Source: Siphonodentalium dalli
Taxonomy: Eukaryota; Mollusca; Scaphopoda; Gadilida; Siphonodentaliidae
Direction of reading: 5' to 3'
Length of the DNA stretch: 64,000 bases
Assembly: GCA_032622095.1 (NCBI GenBank)
Contig: CP136067.1
Coordinates: 193,466,052 to 193,530,051, forward strand
Shown here piece by piece: positions 1-11,338 of this stretch (positions within the stretch are counted from its first letter, which is position 1; each line of letters starts with the position of its first letter). Both the position numbers and the translations under genes were made by a program. The notes below the pieces were generated by a model. It was not told the origin of the DNA and did not search any database. It saw only the letters and a program-made list of their open reading frames with translations.

Positions 1-498
1 TGTTCAATGTTATAAAGTTCGCTGTCAACACAGGTCGGAATATCAACAAGTTCCCATGTTTTAAACGGGTGGAATATGATCGCTATATAATATACGGACA
101 TGATCAAAGTTGCTGTTTGCTTTTCATATATTTCCACTAATGTTTAATTAATTTTAAATCTTCATAGTTTCAGGATTCTGTATGACCAGACAATATTACA
201 GGGTCGGGAAATTTAATGACTTTGCAAGATATGCAGTTACTGTACACACAAGGAGGACTGGAGGAGCACACGAGTTGCAACGGCATGAGCTGTGATTTGA
301 AACCATGATTTAAATATTATGAAGAGCATGCAGTGATAAAATGAAACACAAGCTTTTCACAGACATTCCATCAGTGATGTGATGATAAGACCTCGTGTAC
401 ACAAAACACAGAGCCAGAAGATTAAAATATCACTTTTCTCAAAAAACTCGGAGATGGTCCCAAATATACACTCTTAAACGTTTAGGTTTTATAAAAAA
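1..498. other. Intergenic, no feature seen
   Basis: I see no coding region, RNA gene or clear repeat here. The sequence is AT-rich and unstructured up to the foldback repeat that follows. Confidence 0.5.
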
Positions 499-766
499 AC
501 AAAATTGGTTTTGAACTTTGTCCCATATATGTAACCAAATTAGGTGTTGATCAAAACCAAATACCAAGCGCCAACTGGTTTTGATAAAAACCCAAACTGG
601 TTTTATATATGAAACAATTTTGGTTTTGAGCAAAAATTTCAAAAACCAATTTTGGTTTTGATCAAAACCAATTTTAGTTTTGATCAAAACCAAATGCCTT
701 TTATTATTTGGTTTTGATCAAAACCTATTGGTTACATATATGGGACAAAAGTTCAAAACCAATTGT
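499..766. repeat. Foldback repeat with GGTTTTGATCAAAACC units
   Basis: The outer arms (about 499-540 and 724-766) are inverted copies that include the string CCCATATATG. Between them the short palindrome GGTTTTGATCAAAACC and half-palindromes of it recur at least six times. The open frames on both strands here are made of this repeat and are not genes. This is probably a small foldback element. No target duplication was identified. Confidence 0.7.
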
Positions 767-830
767 TCAAAAAATAGCTTTTTTGCTCAATTTATTGAAA
801 AATGTGCCATACAACATACTTATGCAGCCT

Positions 831-1143
831 TTAAGGGGTACTGTACACTAAATCCAGCCATTTATGGGACCATATCCATACTCAACAGAATATATGCAAC
901 ACATGAATGAATTTGGTTTTCCAAGATCGACATGTAATTATAATGAAAATTAATTTATGACTGAAGTCATAAATTAATTTTTATTATAATTACTATGTTA
1001 TTTGAATCGTTTGTAGAGCACATGAGTTTATTTTGCACTAATCCATCGCTCAAATTCATTCAGTTGTTACATATATTCTGTTGAGTAGTATAAATGGAGA
1101 TGGTCCCATAAATGGCAGGATTTAGTGTACAGTTCCCGTTTAA
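831..1143. repeat. TTAA-flanked palindromic MITE, family 2 (AGGGGTACTGTAC ends), copy 1
   Basis: The element runs from 835 to 1139 between TTAA at 831-834 and 1140-1143. The ends are inverted copies related to AGGGGTACTGTAC, and the whole sequence is close to one long palindrome whose centre is near 966. Copies of the same family lie at 36919-37267 and, longer, at 32583-33183. TTAA duplications are the signature of piggyBac-superfamily insertion. No transposase is present, so the element is non-autonomous. Confidence 0.8.
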
Positions 1144-1240
1144 CCCTTTGATGACTGGATACTCATTGATGTGTAGTTACCTCTCTTTGAGAAACACGTA
1201 ATTACTCATCAATCAGTATCCAGTTATCAAATAGTTTAGA
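1140..1240. repeat. Short hairpin beginning TTAACCCTTT
   Basis: TTAACCCTTTGATGACTGGA is followed about 50 bp later by an inverted copy of the GATGACTGGATACT segment. The start resembles piggyBac-type termini and the related elements at 33216 and 35793. It abuts the preceding MITE at the shared TTAA. Confidence 0.45.
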
Positions 1241-1330
1241 TTAATTTAAAGTAACTACCCTCCAATCATTATTTCCTACCTTTCATTTGCTTTTATCCCA
1301 TAGAATCCCTACACATTAACAATATGCTGT

Positions 1331-1334
<4 letters not shown>

Positions 1335-1402
<68 letters not shown>
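1335..1402. repeat. (AT)n microsatellite
   Basis: About 34 uninterrupted AT dinucleotides, expected to be length-polymorphic. Confidence 0.95.
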
Positions 1403-1405
<3 letters not shown>

Positions 1406-3714
1406 AGGAATAGAATGGGTCAAAATCCATTGAGATATTATATAAGGCTTTAGACTCAGGATGCTATACAGTCTGAAACAGATGCCACCATATACCATTT
1501 CCAGGACAAAATTCAGCTGATCACATGTATACTACAGGCTATCAGATTTCTATATTATGGCTTTCATACCCTCCCACAAACATACATGTATATGGGTTCT
1601 TTTTGTCAATTGGTGTGAAAATACAAGCCATTGTATACATGCAGTGCACAGCCTGCTCTGTGAAAAAACACCGTAAAAATTACGAAAGAAACAGTCGCCA
1701 GCAATTCAATTAGATCATCTCCTTCTGCCGTAATAATTACAGTGACCAGAATACGGTGAACAGAAAATTACGGTAAAATCTTATATTATACGAAAACCCA
1801 TTATTTTTTACTGTTTCTCCCATAATAATTTTGGTTGCCAAGTAAACAGAAAATAAACGGTGACCCGGGGGGGGGGGGGTCATTCACTTTTTTTTCATAC
1901 AGTAGGCCGGGGTGGGTGGGTGGTTCAGCCGCGAAAAAAGTCCAAGTGGTCACAGTTTTTTCCTCTTACAACATTTCTGCAATATAATTGCCTCAAAGTG
2001 TTCAGCATCATTGTTATAGTATGTATGACACTTAGGTCAGGACTTAAGGGGGTAGTTAGTGTGGATATAGGCATAATGCTTCTCAGAAATCCCGGTTACA
2101 AACCAACACTCACAATTTCGTCTTTTGCATCAGATCACATTGTCAAGTACCAACGCCACTGGTTCAAGATGAAAATGGACAATTATGACACCCATGATTA
2201 AAGTAAATAAAAATGAATAAAGCTATTTATTTATATCATTAATGTTTACTCATTAGACCTGATCAGACAGCATAAGAGGCAAACGTGGAAATCTCATCAT
2301 GCTAGAAAGTATTGAATGCAATTTAAAGCCACATCCAGATTTTTGTTTGATTTTTTAGTTTAATTTATTGGGTTTTTTTTACACAATTTCACATCAAAGC
2401 CATATGAATGCTGACCAATCTGTTAAGCGCCATGTTGTCAGATGGTATAAGATCGTGTGGGTCCATTACTATTTAGCATAAATGTTTTGCCTAAATTTTT
2501 ATTTTATATTTTCGATACAGTTGTATTTGAAGTGATTACAGACAAGCATTGGACATATGGTAAAATGTTCATATAACTTGTTTACAAGTCATGAGTCAAT
2601 TTATAAACAAAAACAAACAGGATAACAATGGGTGCTGCAGGTTTATACGATTCTTATCTGTTCTCAGACTTTGTAACTGAAACAAATACCAAGCCTAAAT
2701 GTTGTGAGGCTACAGATTTTTAGGTAAAACGTGGGTGGGTACCCTGCATGAAATTGGAAAAAATAATTCCGTCAAATAAGGCAGGCTTTCCACTAGGTTT
2801 TGGGGAACGGGTCCTGTATCTGCCGAGGGGAAAATGCAGTCAATGTTTTCAATGTCGCGGAAACACTATAGTGGACCTACTTTTGTTTTATCGGCCAATA
2901 GAAGAAACAGAGAGTAGATTCGCTGATCGTTTTGCATCCATTTTCTACCTAAGTTATATATATATATACTATGCTATCAACCGCAATAACTTTAAAACAT
3001 AGAAAAGTTATTAGATAAAAATTAATTGCTGTATACGGAAACACGCCATTTGAAGTTAAACGGCCACTATTCAAGACTCGGCAGAAAGTTCGGATGCATA
3101 TTGTACCGGAATATAACATGATTAAATTACCGGCGGTCATTTTTTATAACCTAACCACAGCAATGTAACTAGCGGACTCCAAAGCATGTGTTCTATCGAT
3201 GTCGGTTTTATCACTTCCTCAGTTCGTGTTAGATCGGTCCGAGTGTATTCTCGCTAGAAATCAAATAAGTTGTCAACTATTTAAATTTCTTAGTACTGTC
3301 CCAACGAAATTGAGAAGTAAACATCTTTATACCTGTAGACATTATCATATGGAATATGTCCTGTGGTATGACAGAATGGGAAAAATTGGCTGGGGGAATG
3401 GGGCCCAAAAAGGGATCCCCTGCCGCTATAGCGGAAACCCTGATATTATAAGGGGTGATTTGGCTGGATTTTTAGGTAAAAAGGGGGTGGGTACCCCGCA
3501 TGAAATTGGAAAAAATATTTTTTCCTTCAAATAGAGGGGTGGTGGGTACCCAAGAGGGGAAAAAAAATTCAGCCTACTGTCATGGCACTTTTTCCGACCC
3601 CCCCCCCCCCATGTAAATGTTTTTCACATAATTTTGCGATGACTTTTTCAAGAGTGTATGGAATTCAGAGCCATTATACGGAATATACATGGATTCTACA
3701 TAAAACGAAATATA

Positions 3715-3716
<2 letters not shown>
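1403..3716. other. Intergenic, short dispersed repeats only
   Basis: No open frame here has recognisable domain content. A poly-G run lies at about 1866-1879. A segment near 2720-2790, containing AGGTAAAACGTGGGTGGGTA and then GCATGAAATTGGAAAAAAT, recurs diverged at about 3472-3550, so this is a dispersed repeat present twice. The 111-113 aa open frames at 1860-2201 and 3199-3534 cover these repeats and were judged spurious. Confidence 0.5.

Positions 3717-3774
<58 letters not shown>
3717..3774. repeat. (AT)n microsatellite
   Basis: About 29 AT dinucleotides upstream of the fucosyltransferase exon. An open frame reads through it as an Ile-Tyr repeat and is spurious. Confidence 0.95.
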
Positions 3775-3775
<1 letters not shown>

Positions 3776-3968
3776 AGTTCAACATACTATAGATTCTATA
3801 CCGTATAAGTTGATATAAAGTATCACTGGATTATATATATGGAACTACACGGGAACTACACGGAATTGGAATACACATAAAGAATCACTGGATTATATAT
3901 CAGGAACTATATATACATAGGATACATTGTAACTGGTATAGCTGTATGTCGGTGAAACCTCTATAATA

Positions 3969-3987
3969 TTTCTTCTTTTTTTTTCAG
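3969..3987 (+). promoter_or_regulatory. Candidate 3' splice site before the fucosyltransferase exon
   Basis: A pyrimidine tract (TTTCTTCTTTTTTTTTCAG) ends in CAG at 3985-3987. The GT10 reading frame stays open from the codon after this AG through 4058 and onward, while the first in-frame ATG is only at 4145. The simplest reading is that the exon is spliced to an upstream start exon that I could not identify. Confidence 0.6.
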
Positions 3988-5245
3988 GACATGGAATCCG
4001 CTGATTCGGCGATTAATAACCAATTGTTTATCTCGGAAGTGGTCGCACAATTTCAACTTGAATCAACCGAATCGCTTTAGAAACTTCGGCAGAGCAATAA
4101 TCATCTTAACCACAGTTTATCTCACGTTGAAGATCTACAAATACATGTTCCCCACTATTAATTATCCTCTACGTCATCAGTTCCATATAAATAAGAACAA
4201 CGACAGGCATGTGCATACATTTCCTTCGAGAGAATTATCGAAGACCGAGATCAAGACGGTCCTTATATGGAAGCCTTATCCGGGAAACCCGTACGGGGGT
4301 TGGAAACCAGATGACGACATGTTCCACACCTGCTCTGTTGATAAGTGTCGGTGGGCTGCTGGTTTACATGAAGTTGATTCGGCTGACGCCGTTATCTTCA
4401 CAGGGATAGGAATTGCTCCCGGTATGTTCCTGGGCGACTGGCTGCCACCCGTTCGACATCCACATCAAGTCTGGGTCTTCCGAAACCACGAACCGTCATT
4501 TAATCTTTTCATTTTCTACAGCCAGTTAAACAACATGTTTAACTGGACTATGTGGTATCGGCGCGATTCAGATGTCTTCTACCCATTCGGCGGGTTTCAA
4601 CCAAAGAATGCACTAGGCCTATATAAAGGATTGGTTGATAGGTCGCCAGTACTATGGCATAATGATAAACCAAGAGGAATATATTGGATTTCATCAAACT
4701 GTTACTCACACAATCATCGGCATAGACTTATTAGCGAATTAAGAAATTATCTCCAAATTGATACATATGGAGATTGTGGAGATATGGTGTGTCCCAGATC
4801 AAACGATGACTGTTCTAATCTTCTAAAGTCGTACAAGTTCAAAATTGTCACCGAGAGTGGAAATTGTGGTGATTATATATCGGAGAAGTCATACGACGCT
4901 GTACAATTCGGACAAATCCCAATCGTGAATGGGGGTGTGTTAGATTATGGAGAGTTTCTGCCAGCTGGTTCCTACATTTCTATGACAGATTTCCCCGATT
5001 TCGAATCGTTGGCAGCTTACATTAAGAAAGTTGAGTCAAATAACACTTTATATAGGAGCTACTTCAACTGGAGAAAGAGTTACGACATGCTTTATAATGT
5101 TCGTCATGATATCAGCTGGTGCAACCTATGTGATGCTCTCCACGACAAGACACGCCCGGCTCAGGTGTATACGGACATGGAGGCCTGGGTTCGAGAGAAA
5201 GACAGAGGCGGATACTGTAAAGAGTTCACGGTTTGTACTGTATGA
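3988..5245 (+). CDS. Alpha-1,3-fucosyltransferase family 10 (GT10), terminal exon
   Basis: Encodes a type II Golgi glycosyltransferase expected to transfer fucose from GDP-fucose to GlcNAc on glycoproteins or glycolipids. A short N-terminal tail is followed by one hydrophobic anchor (about 4096-4150, AIIILTTVYLTL). Next come a stem, the WRNHEP-like motif (here FRNHEPSF, about 4477) and the GDP-fucose binding motif, here TESGNCGDYISEK (about 4850-4890) where the family usually has FENS.C.DYITEK. A C-terminal cysteine-rich part and a stop follow at 5243-5245. The frame has no ATG at its 5' end: the codon at 4058 is TTG, and the frame is open back to the splice acceptor at 3987. The first in-frame ATG (4145) would remove most of the membrane anchor. 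I therefore read this as the last exon of a spliced gene. No poly(A) signal stands out downstream. The acceptor specificity is inferred from the family only. Confidence 0.85.
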
Positions 5246-5299
5246 GAGAGGGAAGGTTTATATATATTGATTGTAAAATGGCAAACTTCAAATTTGGGC

Positions 5300-5415
5300 T
5301 ACTGAGAGAGAGCGAGAGAGAGGGGGGAGGGAGAGAGAGGGGGGAGGGAGTGAGAGGGGGAAGGAGGGGAGAGCGAGAGAGAGGGATAGAGAGGCGAGGG
5401 GAGGGAGAGAGGGAC
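5300..5415. repeat. GA-rich low-complexity tract
   Basis: Purine-only GAGA/GGGA sequence just downstream of the fucosyltransferase stop. Open frames in it are artefacts of low complexity. Confidence 0.9.
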
Positions 5416-7067
5416 ATTGACAATCATGGTTGTGTCAGTGTCGCAAAACTGTGAACGACATATGTGTGACTTTACAACCACATGCAATCTTAACTAACAA
5501 TTCATACGTATCAAATTCCATACACTTCACGGAACTATTTAAAGCCATATTCATGCACGTAAGTAAATTTGGGTGGACACACGAATCTCAGTCTCGGAAG
5601 CGTCTTGTTCGTGTGCTATAAGGCGACAGTATGCCGACTATATGTGCAATGGGTTATCGCACTTGCTACAAGTTTGAAGTAACCATATGGACTCTGAATG
5701 ATCTAAATCGGTTTCCACAAAACGAAAACGTAATTGGATCACTTGAATCAGTTGCCAGCCGGTATTCGGTAGCTATCAGCTACCCAAGTGTTAGTCCCAC
5801 TTCAATACTCCATCATTTGCAATACTGACTAATTTTGCTTGCCTCGACGAACCGCGTGAACACTATATTGCAATTGTCGTTCTGAACAAACCAAATCATT
5901 CTGCAATAGTTATATTCCGGAAATTGGAATGGTTCGTTACGTTTTATTTGTATTACGTAAAATTGTTCAAGATTCAATGTTATCACATAAAAAAAAGAGC
6001 ATGTAAAATCAAAAAAATTGGCGTTGCCATTATTTAACGACTTATGACATCGAAACATGGTATCAGAAGACAAATCAACATAATACAGACATCCCTGATA
6101 CTCTGAGGTTGACGCATTGCGCTGTAATTCGCCGAAGTTACGAGTAAGGCTTACCCAAAGAAGTCCAATATGGCCTCCAGGGATATGTTTATCAAATTAA
6201 AAATTTGGTAGAAAAGTATAAAAAATGTCACAAAATTCGCAGAAAACAACTAGCAATATTATCATATGTAGTAAATAACTCTATACTGGTATCAGATTTT
6301 TTAAATATGTTGTATTTTTCCTATCAAATCGAAATCTGACTTTGTGCGGACGTATACAGACATAATAGTCCATAATTTCCATAAGAGAAGGTATATTTTG
6401 ATTCAGGAGAACTCCACAAGGAACGCTTTGTTGAGAAATCCACATTAAAACGTATTTAATTTAAATTTTCCAAAGTGAGGGTATGAGTTTTGACTCAACT
6501 TCAACAGAAAGTAAACAGCTATGTTTGGTACCAACTGTAGTGGCTTGTTTATACAGTAGACCAAGTTCACTCAACTGCCCAAGCATACAATTTAACATAG
6601 CCAGCCTGGTCCAAATCCCAATCAGGATTAATAAAGAGATTGCTCAATGTATGCCCACTGGCAGAAAGAAACTGAATACCGTCATAGTCAAACAGAGCTG
6701 TGTGATACCTGGTTGTGACATTTCATATTTCAAACACTCACTTCAAAAACATGAGAATAAAGTCATGTTCTGTGGCATAATGTATGGAATTCTCAACAAA
6801 GCATTCTTCATAGAGATCTCCCAAATCAGGATTTACTTTTATTTTTGGAAATTGCTCAACTGCAAACCCTGTGCCTGTGCACAAAGTCGGATTTAAATTG
6901 GGAAGAAAGTATCACATGTTTCCAATTTCTGTCAGAGGTAAAGTATTCTTTACTGTATATAATGCATGTATAGTTGTTTTTAGCCACTTCTGTAAAGTGT
7001 GTGCCATTTTTCTTCTAATTTAAAATTTATCCAAATTGTTCTCGGAGTCCATATTGGAGTGGTTTGG
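5416..7067. other. Intergenic, no supported gene
   Basis: A 137-codon open frame at 6483-6896 and several of 60-86 codons are present. None shows a domain, a compositional signal or a neighbour that would support it. No RNA gene or repeat was recognised. Confidence 0.45.
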
Positions 7068-7546
7068 TTAAAGGTACTCAATCCGATCAGAGGGTCCTAT
7101 ATTACTATTTCTTTGGCTTTGGGGGTAAAACATAATTGATTCGAGTCGAGGAACCTACCAATCAACGCTCAGGGTGATCAGATATCGATATTTGAAGTTT
7201 CGTTATTTCTATTCTTTCTGTCCCAGAACACAGTAAAAATTGCGTTATTATTACCACTTGATTTTAGAGTTATCCATCCTTGTCTGTTTGAATAGTGTTT
7301 TGGTGTACACATCTCGAGCAGATTACGACGTTAAGGGCAATTATTAGTAATCATCTCGAGAAAATAACAAATTTCAAAAATCAATATCTAATAACTCTGA
7401 GCTTTGTTTAATGGGTTCCTCGAATCGAATCAAATATTTTTTTACCCCCAAAGCCAAAGAAATAGTAATATAGGACCATCTGATCGGATTGTTGTTGTTG
7501 GAATCTGTTGAGATGGGGACCCTCTGATCGGATTGAGTACCTTTAA
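7068..7546. repeat. TTAA-flanked MITE, family 1 (AGGTACTCAATCCGAT ends), copy 1
   Basis: TTAA at 7068-7071 and 7543-7546 brackets about 470 bp. The ends are inverted copies of AGGTACTCAATCCGAT. The interior carries the family landmarks GGCTTTGGGGGTAAAA, GATTCGAGTCGAGGAA and AACAACAACAA or its complement. At least ten copies lie in this window. It has no coding capacity. Confidence 0.85.
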
Positions 7547-7692
7547 ACCTTAAATTCAATAAACTGTTTTGTCCAAATTCCGAAAGTGTTCCTGTGATAG
7601 CGAAATTTGACCCACCATCTGCTTTTGACTGCAATTCAAATAATAGGAAGTAGGCTGATATATATACGCCCATTTAGAAATGGTTGTAATAT

Positions 7693-8092
7693 GTGACCCG
7701 CCATATCAAATCCAGTCGGAAGTCGGGATTTTTTTACCCTGTGCCAATGCATTCTCTTATATATGCGAGTCGACCATAGGTCGCCTCGCATATATATAAG
7801 AGAATGCATTGGCCTAACAATATTTTATCATTTTTTTTAAATAAATGTTTCTTACAATTTTTAGGACATAAAATAAAAAACATCCATTTACCCTGCAGGG
7901 AGCCCCACACATATATAGAAGAGTGTCGTCTGCTCATGTTTGTCTGGGGCTATGTATGCGTGAAATTATAAAATTGTTAAAGAATACAAGAAAAAATTAT
8001 TAAAATTGTTAGGCCAATGCATTCTCTTATATATGCGAGGCGACCTATGGTCGACTCGCATATATAAGATAATGCATTGGCACAGGGTAAAA
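7693..8092. repeat. Double-hairpin MITE, family B (GTGACCCGCC end), right end truncated
   Basis: Starts with GTGACCCGCCATATCAAATC and carries two long hairpins, at 7744-7812 and 8014-8080. Each hairpin is built on CCAATGCATTCTCTTATA with inverted arms of about 30 bp. The two hairpins are also inverted relative to each other. The right terminus is missing. After 8092 the sequence resembles a segment left of the element (about 7600-7640), so the insertion and its flank have been rearranged. Better copies lie at 38547-38978 and 62222-62829. Confidence 0.75.
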
Positions 8093-8119
8093 TTTGACCC
8101 ACCATCTACTTTTGACTGC

Positions 8120-8690
8120 AGTAACCTCAAAATAACCCCACGAATGTGCTCTTTTTAGCGAAATAAAACAACTATCAGATGAATTGGCAGAGAAGTTCAT
8201 CTGCTCATTGTACGAACTTTCATAAAACGGAATTTCTTGAAATAAAAAAATAAGTCGAAAGCGACCCTTTTCGTCGGCTTTCCGAAATTGTCTGTTTGTA
8301 TTTTCTAGTTTTTTGAATAACGGTTCCCTTACATCGGAATATTTCTTACATTTCATTACAAAATGCCATTCGTCTTCTACTTCGTCCGAAGTACAAAACT
8401 GACATTTGCGTTCGTCAGCTGGAATGAGAGGTCGTTGATTGCCGTCCCTTTTCAATCCTAAGTGAATGCGCACTTATCCGTAGGCGACAGAACATTTCTC
8501 TCTTCTCCCTCGTATTTAAGTCTAGTAAGTACTGTTCAATAGTTTCTTTAATATTTTTGTACGTTCGTAATTTACTATGTTCGTTTTGTGTGTTATGAAT
8601 GTACGTGTTGATATATTCGTTTTTCATACCTTCCTCTATGTTTGCGATGATCGTATCGTTTAAGTTTGTTGTGCCTACGCATCAAGTCAA
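8120..8690 (-). pseudogene. 3' fragment of a non-LTR retrotransposon ORF2, frameshifted
   Basis: Two overlapping minus-strand frames (8415-8627 and 8045-8473) together resemble the region after the reverse transcriptase of CR1/L2-like LINEs. The first frame carries the motif RLRISAHSLRIEKGR. The second carries a zinc-knuckle-like Cys/His motif (CQFC, then WHFVMKC). The change of frame near 8440 shows that the copy is broken. No reverse transcriptase core is present. The same C-terminal motif occurs intact in the LINE remnant at 51684-52690. Confidence 0.65.
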
Positions 8691-8747
8691 AATTCGATCA
8701 ATGGGAAAGAACTCTATCTTGTCGTATTTAACAACGGACAAATATAT

Positions 8748-9225
8748 TTAAAGGTACTCAACCCGTAAAGAGGGTCCCCATCTCAACAGATTCCAACAAC
8801 AACAATCCGATCAGAGGGTCCTATATTACTATTGCTTTGGCTTTGGGGGTAAAAAATATTTGATTCGAGTCGAGGAACTCATCAAACAAAGCTCAGAGTT
8901 ATTAGATATTGATTTTTGAAATTTGTTATTATTCTCGAGATAAGTACTAATAACTGCCGTAATCTGCTCTGGATGTGTACTCAAAATCTATTCAAACAGA
9001 CAAGGATGGATAACTCTAAAATCAAGTGGTAATTTTAACGCAATGTTGACTGAGTTCTGGGCCAGATAGTATTCCCGATAATGAAAAATAATAGATTTCT
9101 AAAATCGATATCTAACAAATCTGAGCTTTGATGGGTGACTTCCTCGACTCGAATCAAATATTTTTGACCCCCGAAGCCATTGAAATAGTAATTGAGAGGA
9201 GTTTTATCGGGTTGAGTACCTTTAA
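8748..9225. repeat. TTAA-flanked MITE, family 1, copy 2
   Basis: TTAA at 8748-8751 and 9222-9225 brackets about 470 bp with AGGTACTCAA at the left end and its complement at the right. The interior landmarks match copy 1. Confidence 0.85.
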
Positions 9226-9569
9226 TACAAATTTCAATATAGGTCACTAGATGGTGTTTTAATGGAATGTAGTGGGGAAGAATTCTATCGTATAATTTGT
9301 AACAAATGGTGAATATGTGGAAATGATGAAAATCCAGTTAAATTGTTATAAATGTCACGCAAAAAAAAAAAATTACAGGTATACATTAAGCGTGGACGAT
9401 CATTGATAAATATTTAAAAGGAAATGTACAAGGGCTGCGGAAGCTAAATTAAAAGTGGGGGTCAGAATTATTTTGGGCAGGCAGGGGTGGGGTAGCCAAG
9501 TGTTTCTTCCCATGTGGCCATGTGAGGAGATAATCATAGTGGGCATTGCGTTTAGACCAGATATACAGT
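9226..9569. other. Intergenic, nothing recognised
   Basis: AT-rich sequence with a short G-rich part near 9480. No gene or defined repeat was seen. Confidence 0.5.
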
Positions 9570-9985
9570 ATATAATTATGTGGTGTCAACATATCAGGCA
9601 CCCTTAATTGGGGGTCCTACACCCTTCATGTAAGAATACACTAACCCTAACTATTAACATAGCCCTAACCCTAGCCCTAAACCTAGCCCTGACCCTAACA
9701 CGAACCCTAACTCTAGCCCTAACCCAAACTCTAACCCTAGCCCTAAACCTAGCCCTATAACCTTAACCCTAGCCCTGACCCTAACACTATAACCATAACT
9801 CTAACCCTAACCCAAACTCTCACCCTAGCCCTAACCCTAGCCCTATCCCTAGCCCTGACCCTAACCATAGCCCTAACACTAGCCCTGCCCTAACCATGAC
9901 CCTAACCTTAACACATGCAGAATGGAGGGGGGGGGGTGCGTGGTTTCGTGTATTCTTACATTAAGTATATACCTGATGTAGGCTC
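9570..9985. repeat. Degenerate telomere-like (CCCTAA)n array between inverted repeats
   Basis: From about 9640 to 9910 the sequence is a degenerate array of CCCTAA, CCCTAG and CCCTGA hexamers, related to the animal telomere repeat. It is flanked by inverted segments: CATGTAAGAATACAC on the left (about 9628-9643) and GTGTATTCTTACATTA on the right (about 9948-9963). Weaker complementarity extends outward. It therefore behaves as an inverted-repeat element with a telomere-like core, not as a chromosome end. Confidence 0.75.
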
Positions 9986-10802
9986 CCCCGGGAATTTTTT
10001 AATAATAAGTTGAATTTGAATCTGGACGGTTTTATGGCGATACCAAATACGCATGCATTAATAATTGCGCTGAAACGCAAATAAATTGCGCTTCAGCTCA
10101 ATTATTGACACATTCAATGGCCATGCAATCCCATCCGAGTAATATTGAAATAACCCAACTGGCTAAGGAATATATTGCACACCAATAGTTTGGTATTATC
10201 ATCAAAAAAATGGCTCCACGTATCTAACTATATACATGTAATAGTAATCTGGTATGGGTGTGGAATAGCAATAATTGTGCTTGGGTGCAATTAAATGATC
10301 TGAATAAAAATGATTAATTACTATCTTGGCCACTCAAAAAAAAATTGGGTTGACTATAGCTAAAGTTTAGTCAGACTCTAACCCAAATTTTAGTCAACCG
10401 AATCAGACTAAACGTTGTGTTAGAGCTGTTAATTAAACTAGTTGTGTTAGAAAACAAGTAACCAAACATAGGGTTATGGCAATTTTACCCAACTGTGTAA
10501 CAAAACGTTAAATTAACCAATCATTGACTGTGTAACAAAACGTTAAGTTAAATTAACCAATCATTGAGTTTTAAAGTAACTAAACATGGGGTTAGAGAAA
10601 ACCTATGTCAATATATAATTATATTTCATCTAAATGGGTGAGTTTTTACCATATAATCTGAGATTCTGGTCATTATTTAAGTTTCCCAAATATAAGCTCA
10701 ATCAACTGATTAATTTCGGATCTTAACGTCCGAATAGAGGAGAGATATTGAATTAAACCAGACATCGAACATTTAGTATGTAATATGAAAGTCCGAAACG
10801 AA
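9986..10802. other. Intergenic with a small tandem duplication
   Basis: A segment built on TGTGTAACAAAACGTTAA and ATTAACCAATCATTGA is present twice in tandem at about 10490-10567. No gene was seen. Confidence 0.5.
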
Positions 10803-11338
10803 GTGTAACGTAACACATGGGGGCAGGAATCTTTATTATGGATAATTACATAATTCTTGGGAAAGGGACATAGCATCTAAAAATGGTAGCTTCTGGATAA
10901 AAATTGCCTTTAAAAAAATAAACTTATTATTCACTATTTGTCATCGTCAATCACTCCCCAAGAGGCTACTCTACTACGAAATGATGCGTTGAAAAGATGT
11001 TTTTATCGTAGCGGAATCAGGCGGAGTGGTGTTTGTTTTTAGATCAAAGTTCGTCGTTCTGAAATTTTGTTTCTGACAAGACAGTCTTTCGATGAAATTG
11101 TTTGGAATTCATCTGGATTTGATGACGAATATCTCTGGAATTATATGTCCGATCGGGACGGGGTTTGTTTCTACGCGTAGAGTAGCTTCTTGTGGGGTGA
11201 TGGATGATGACAAATAGTAAATAATATTTTTTTTAAAAGGCAATTTTTATCCTAATGCTACCATTTTTAGATGCTGTGTCACTTTCCCAAGAATTATCTA
11301 ATTATCCATAATAAAAGATTCCTGCCCCCATGTAACGT
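10803..11338. repeat. Large inverted repeat (foldback), arms about 165 bp
   Basis: The left arm (about 10803-10973) and right arm (about 11178-11338) are inverted copies that share landmarks such as GGGGGCAGGAATCTTTATTA, AAAAATGGTAGC and CTATTTGTCATC. The 200 bp spacer has no recognisable gene. The element is probably a foldback DNA transposon or an old inverted duplication. Confidence 0.75.

Noticed and set aside
1860-2201. 113-codon open frame starting in a poly-G run
   Set aside because: Starts with a GTG-type codon in low-complexity sequence and has no recognisable domain.
4058-4060. Start of the fucosyltransferase at 4058
   Set aside because: The codon is TTG, not a usual start in animals, and the frame is open upstream to a splice acceptor.
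6483-6896. 137-codon open frame
   Set aside because: No domain, no conserved pattern and no splice or promoter context. Frames of this length occur by chance in 64 kb.
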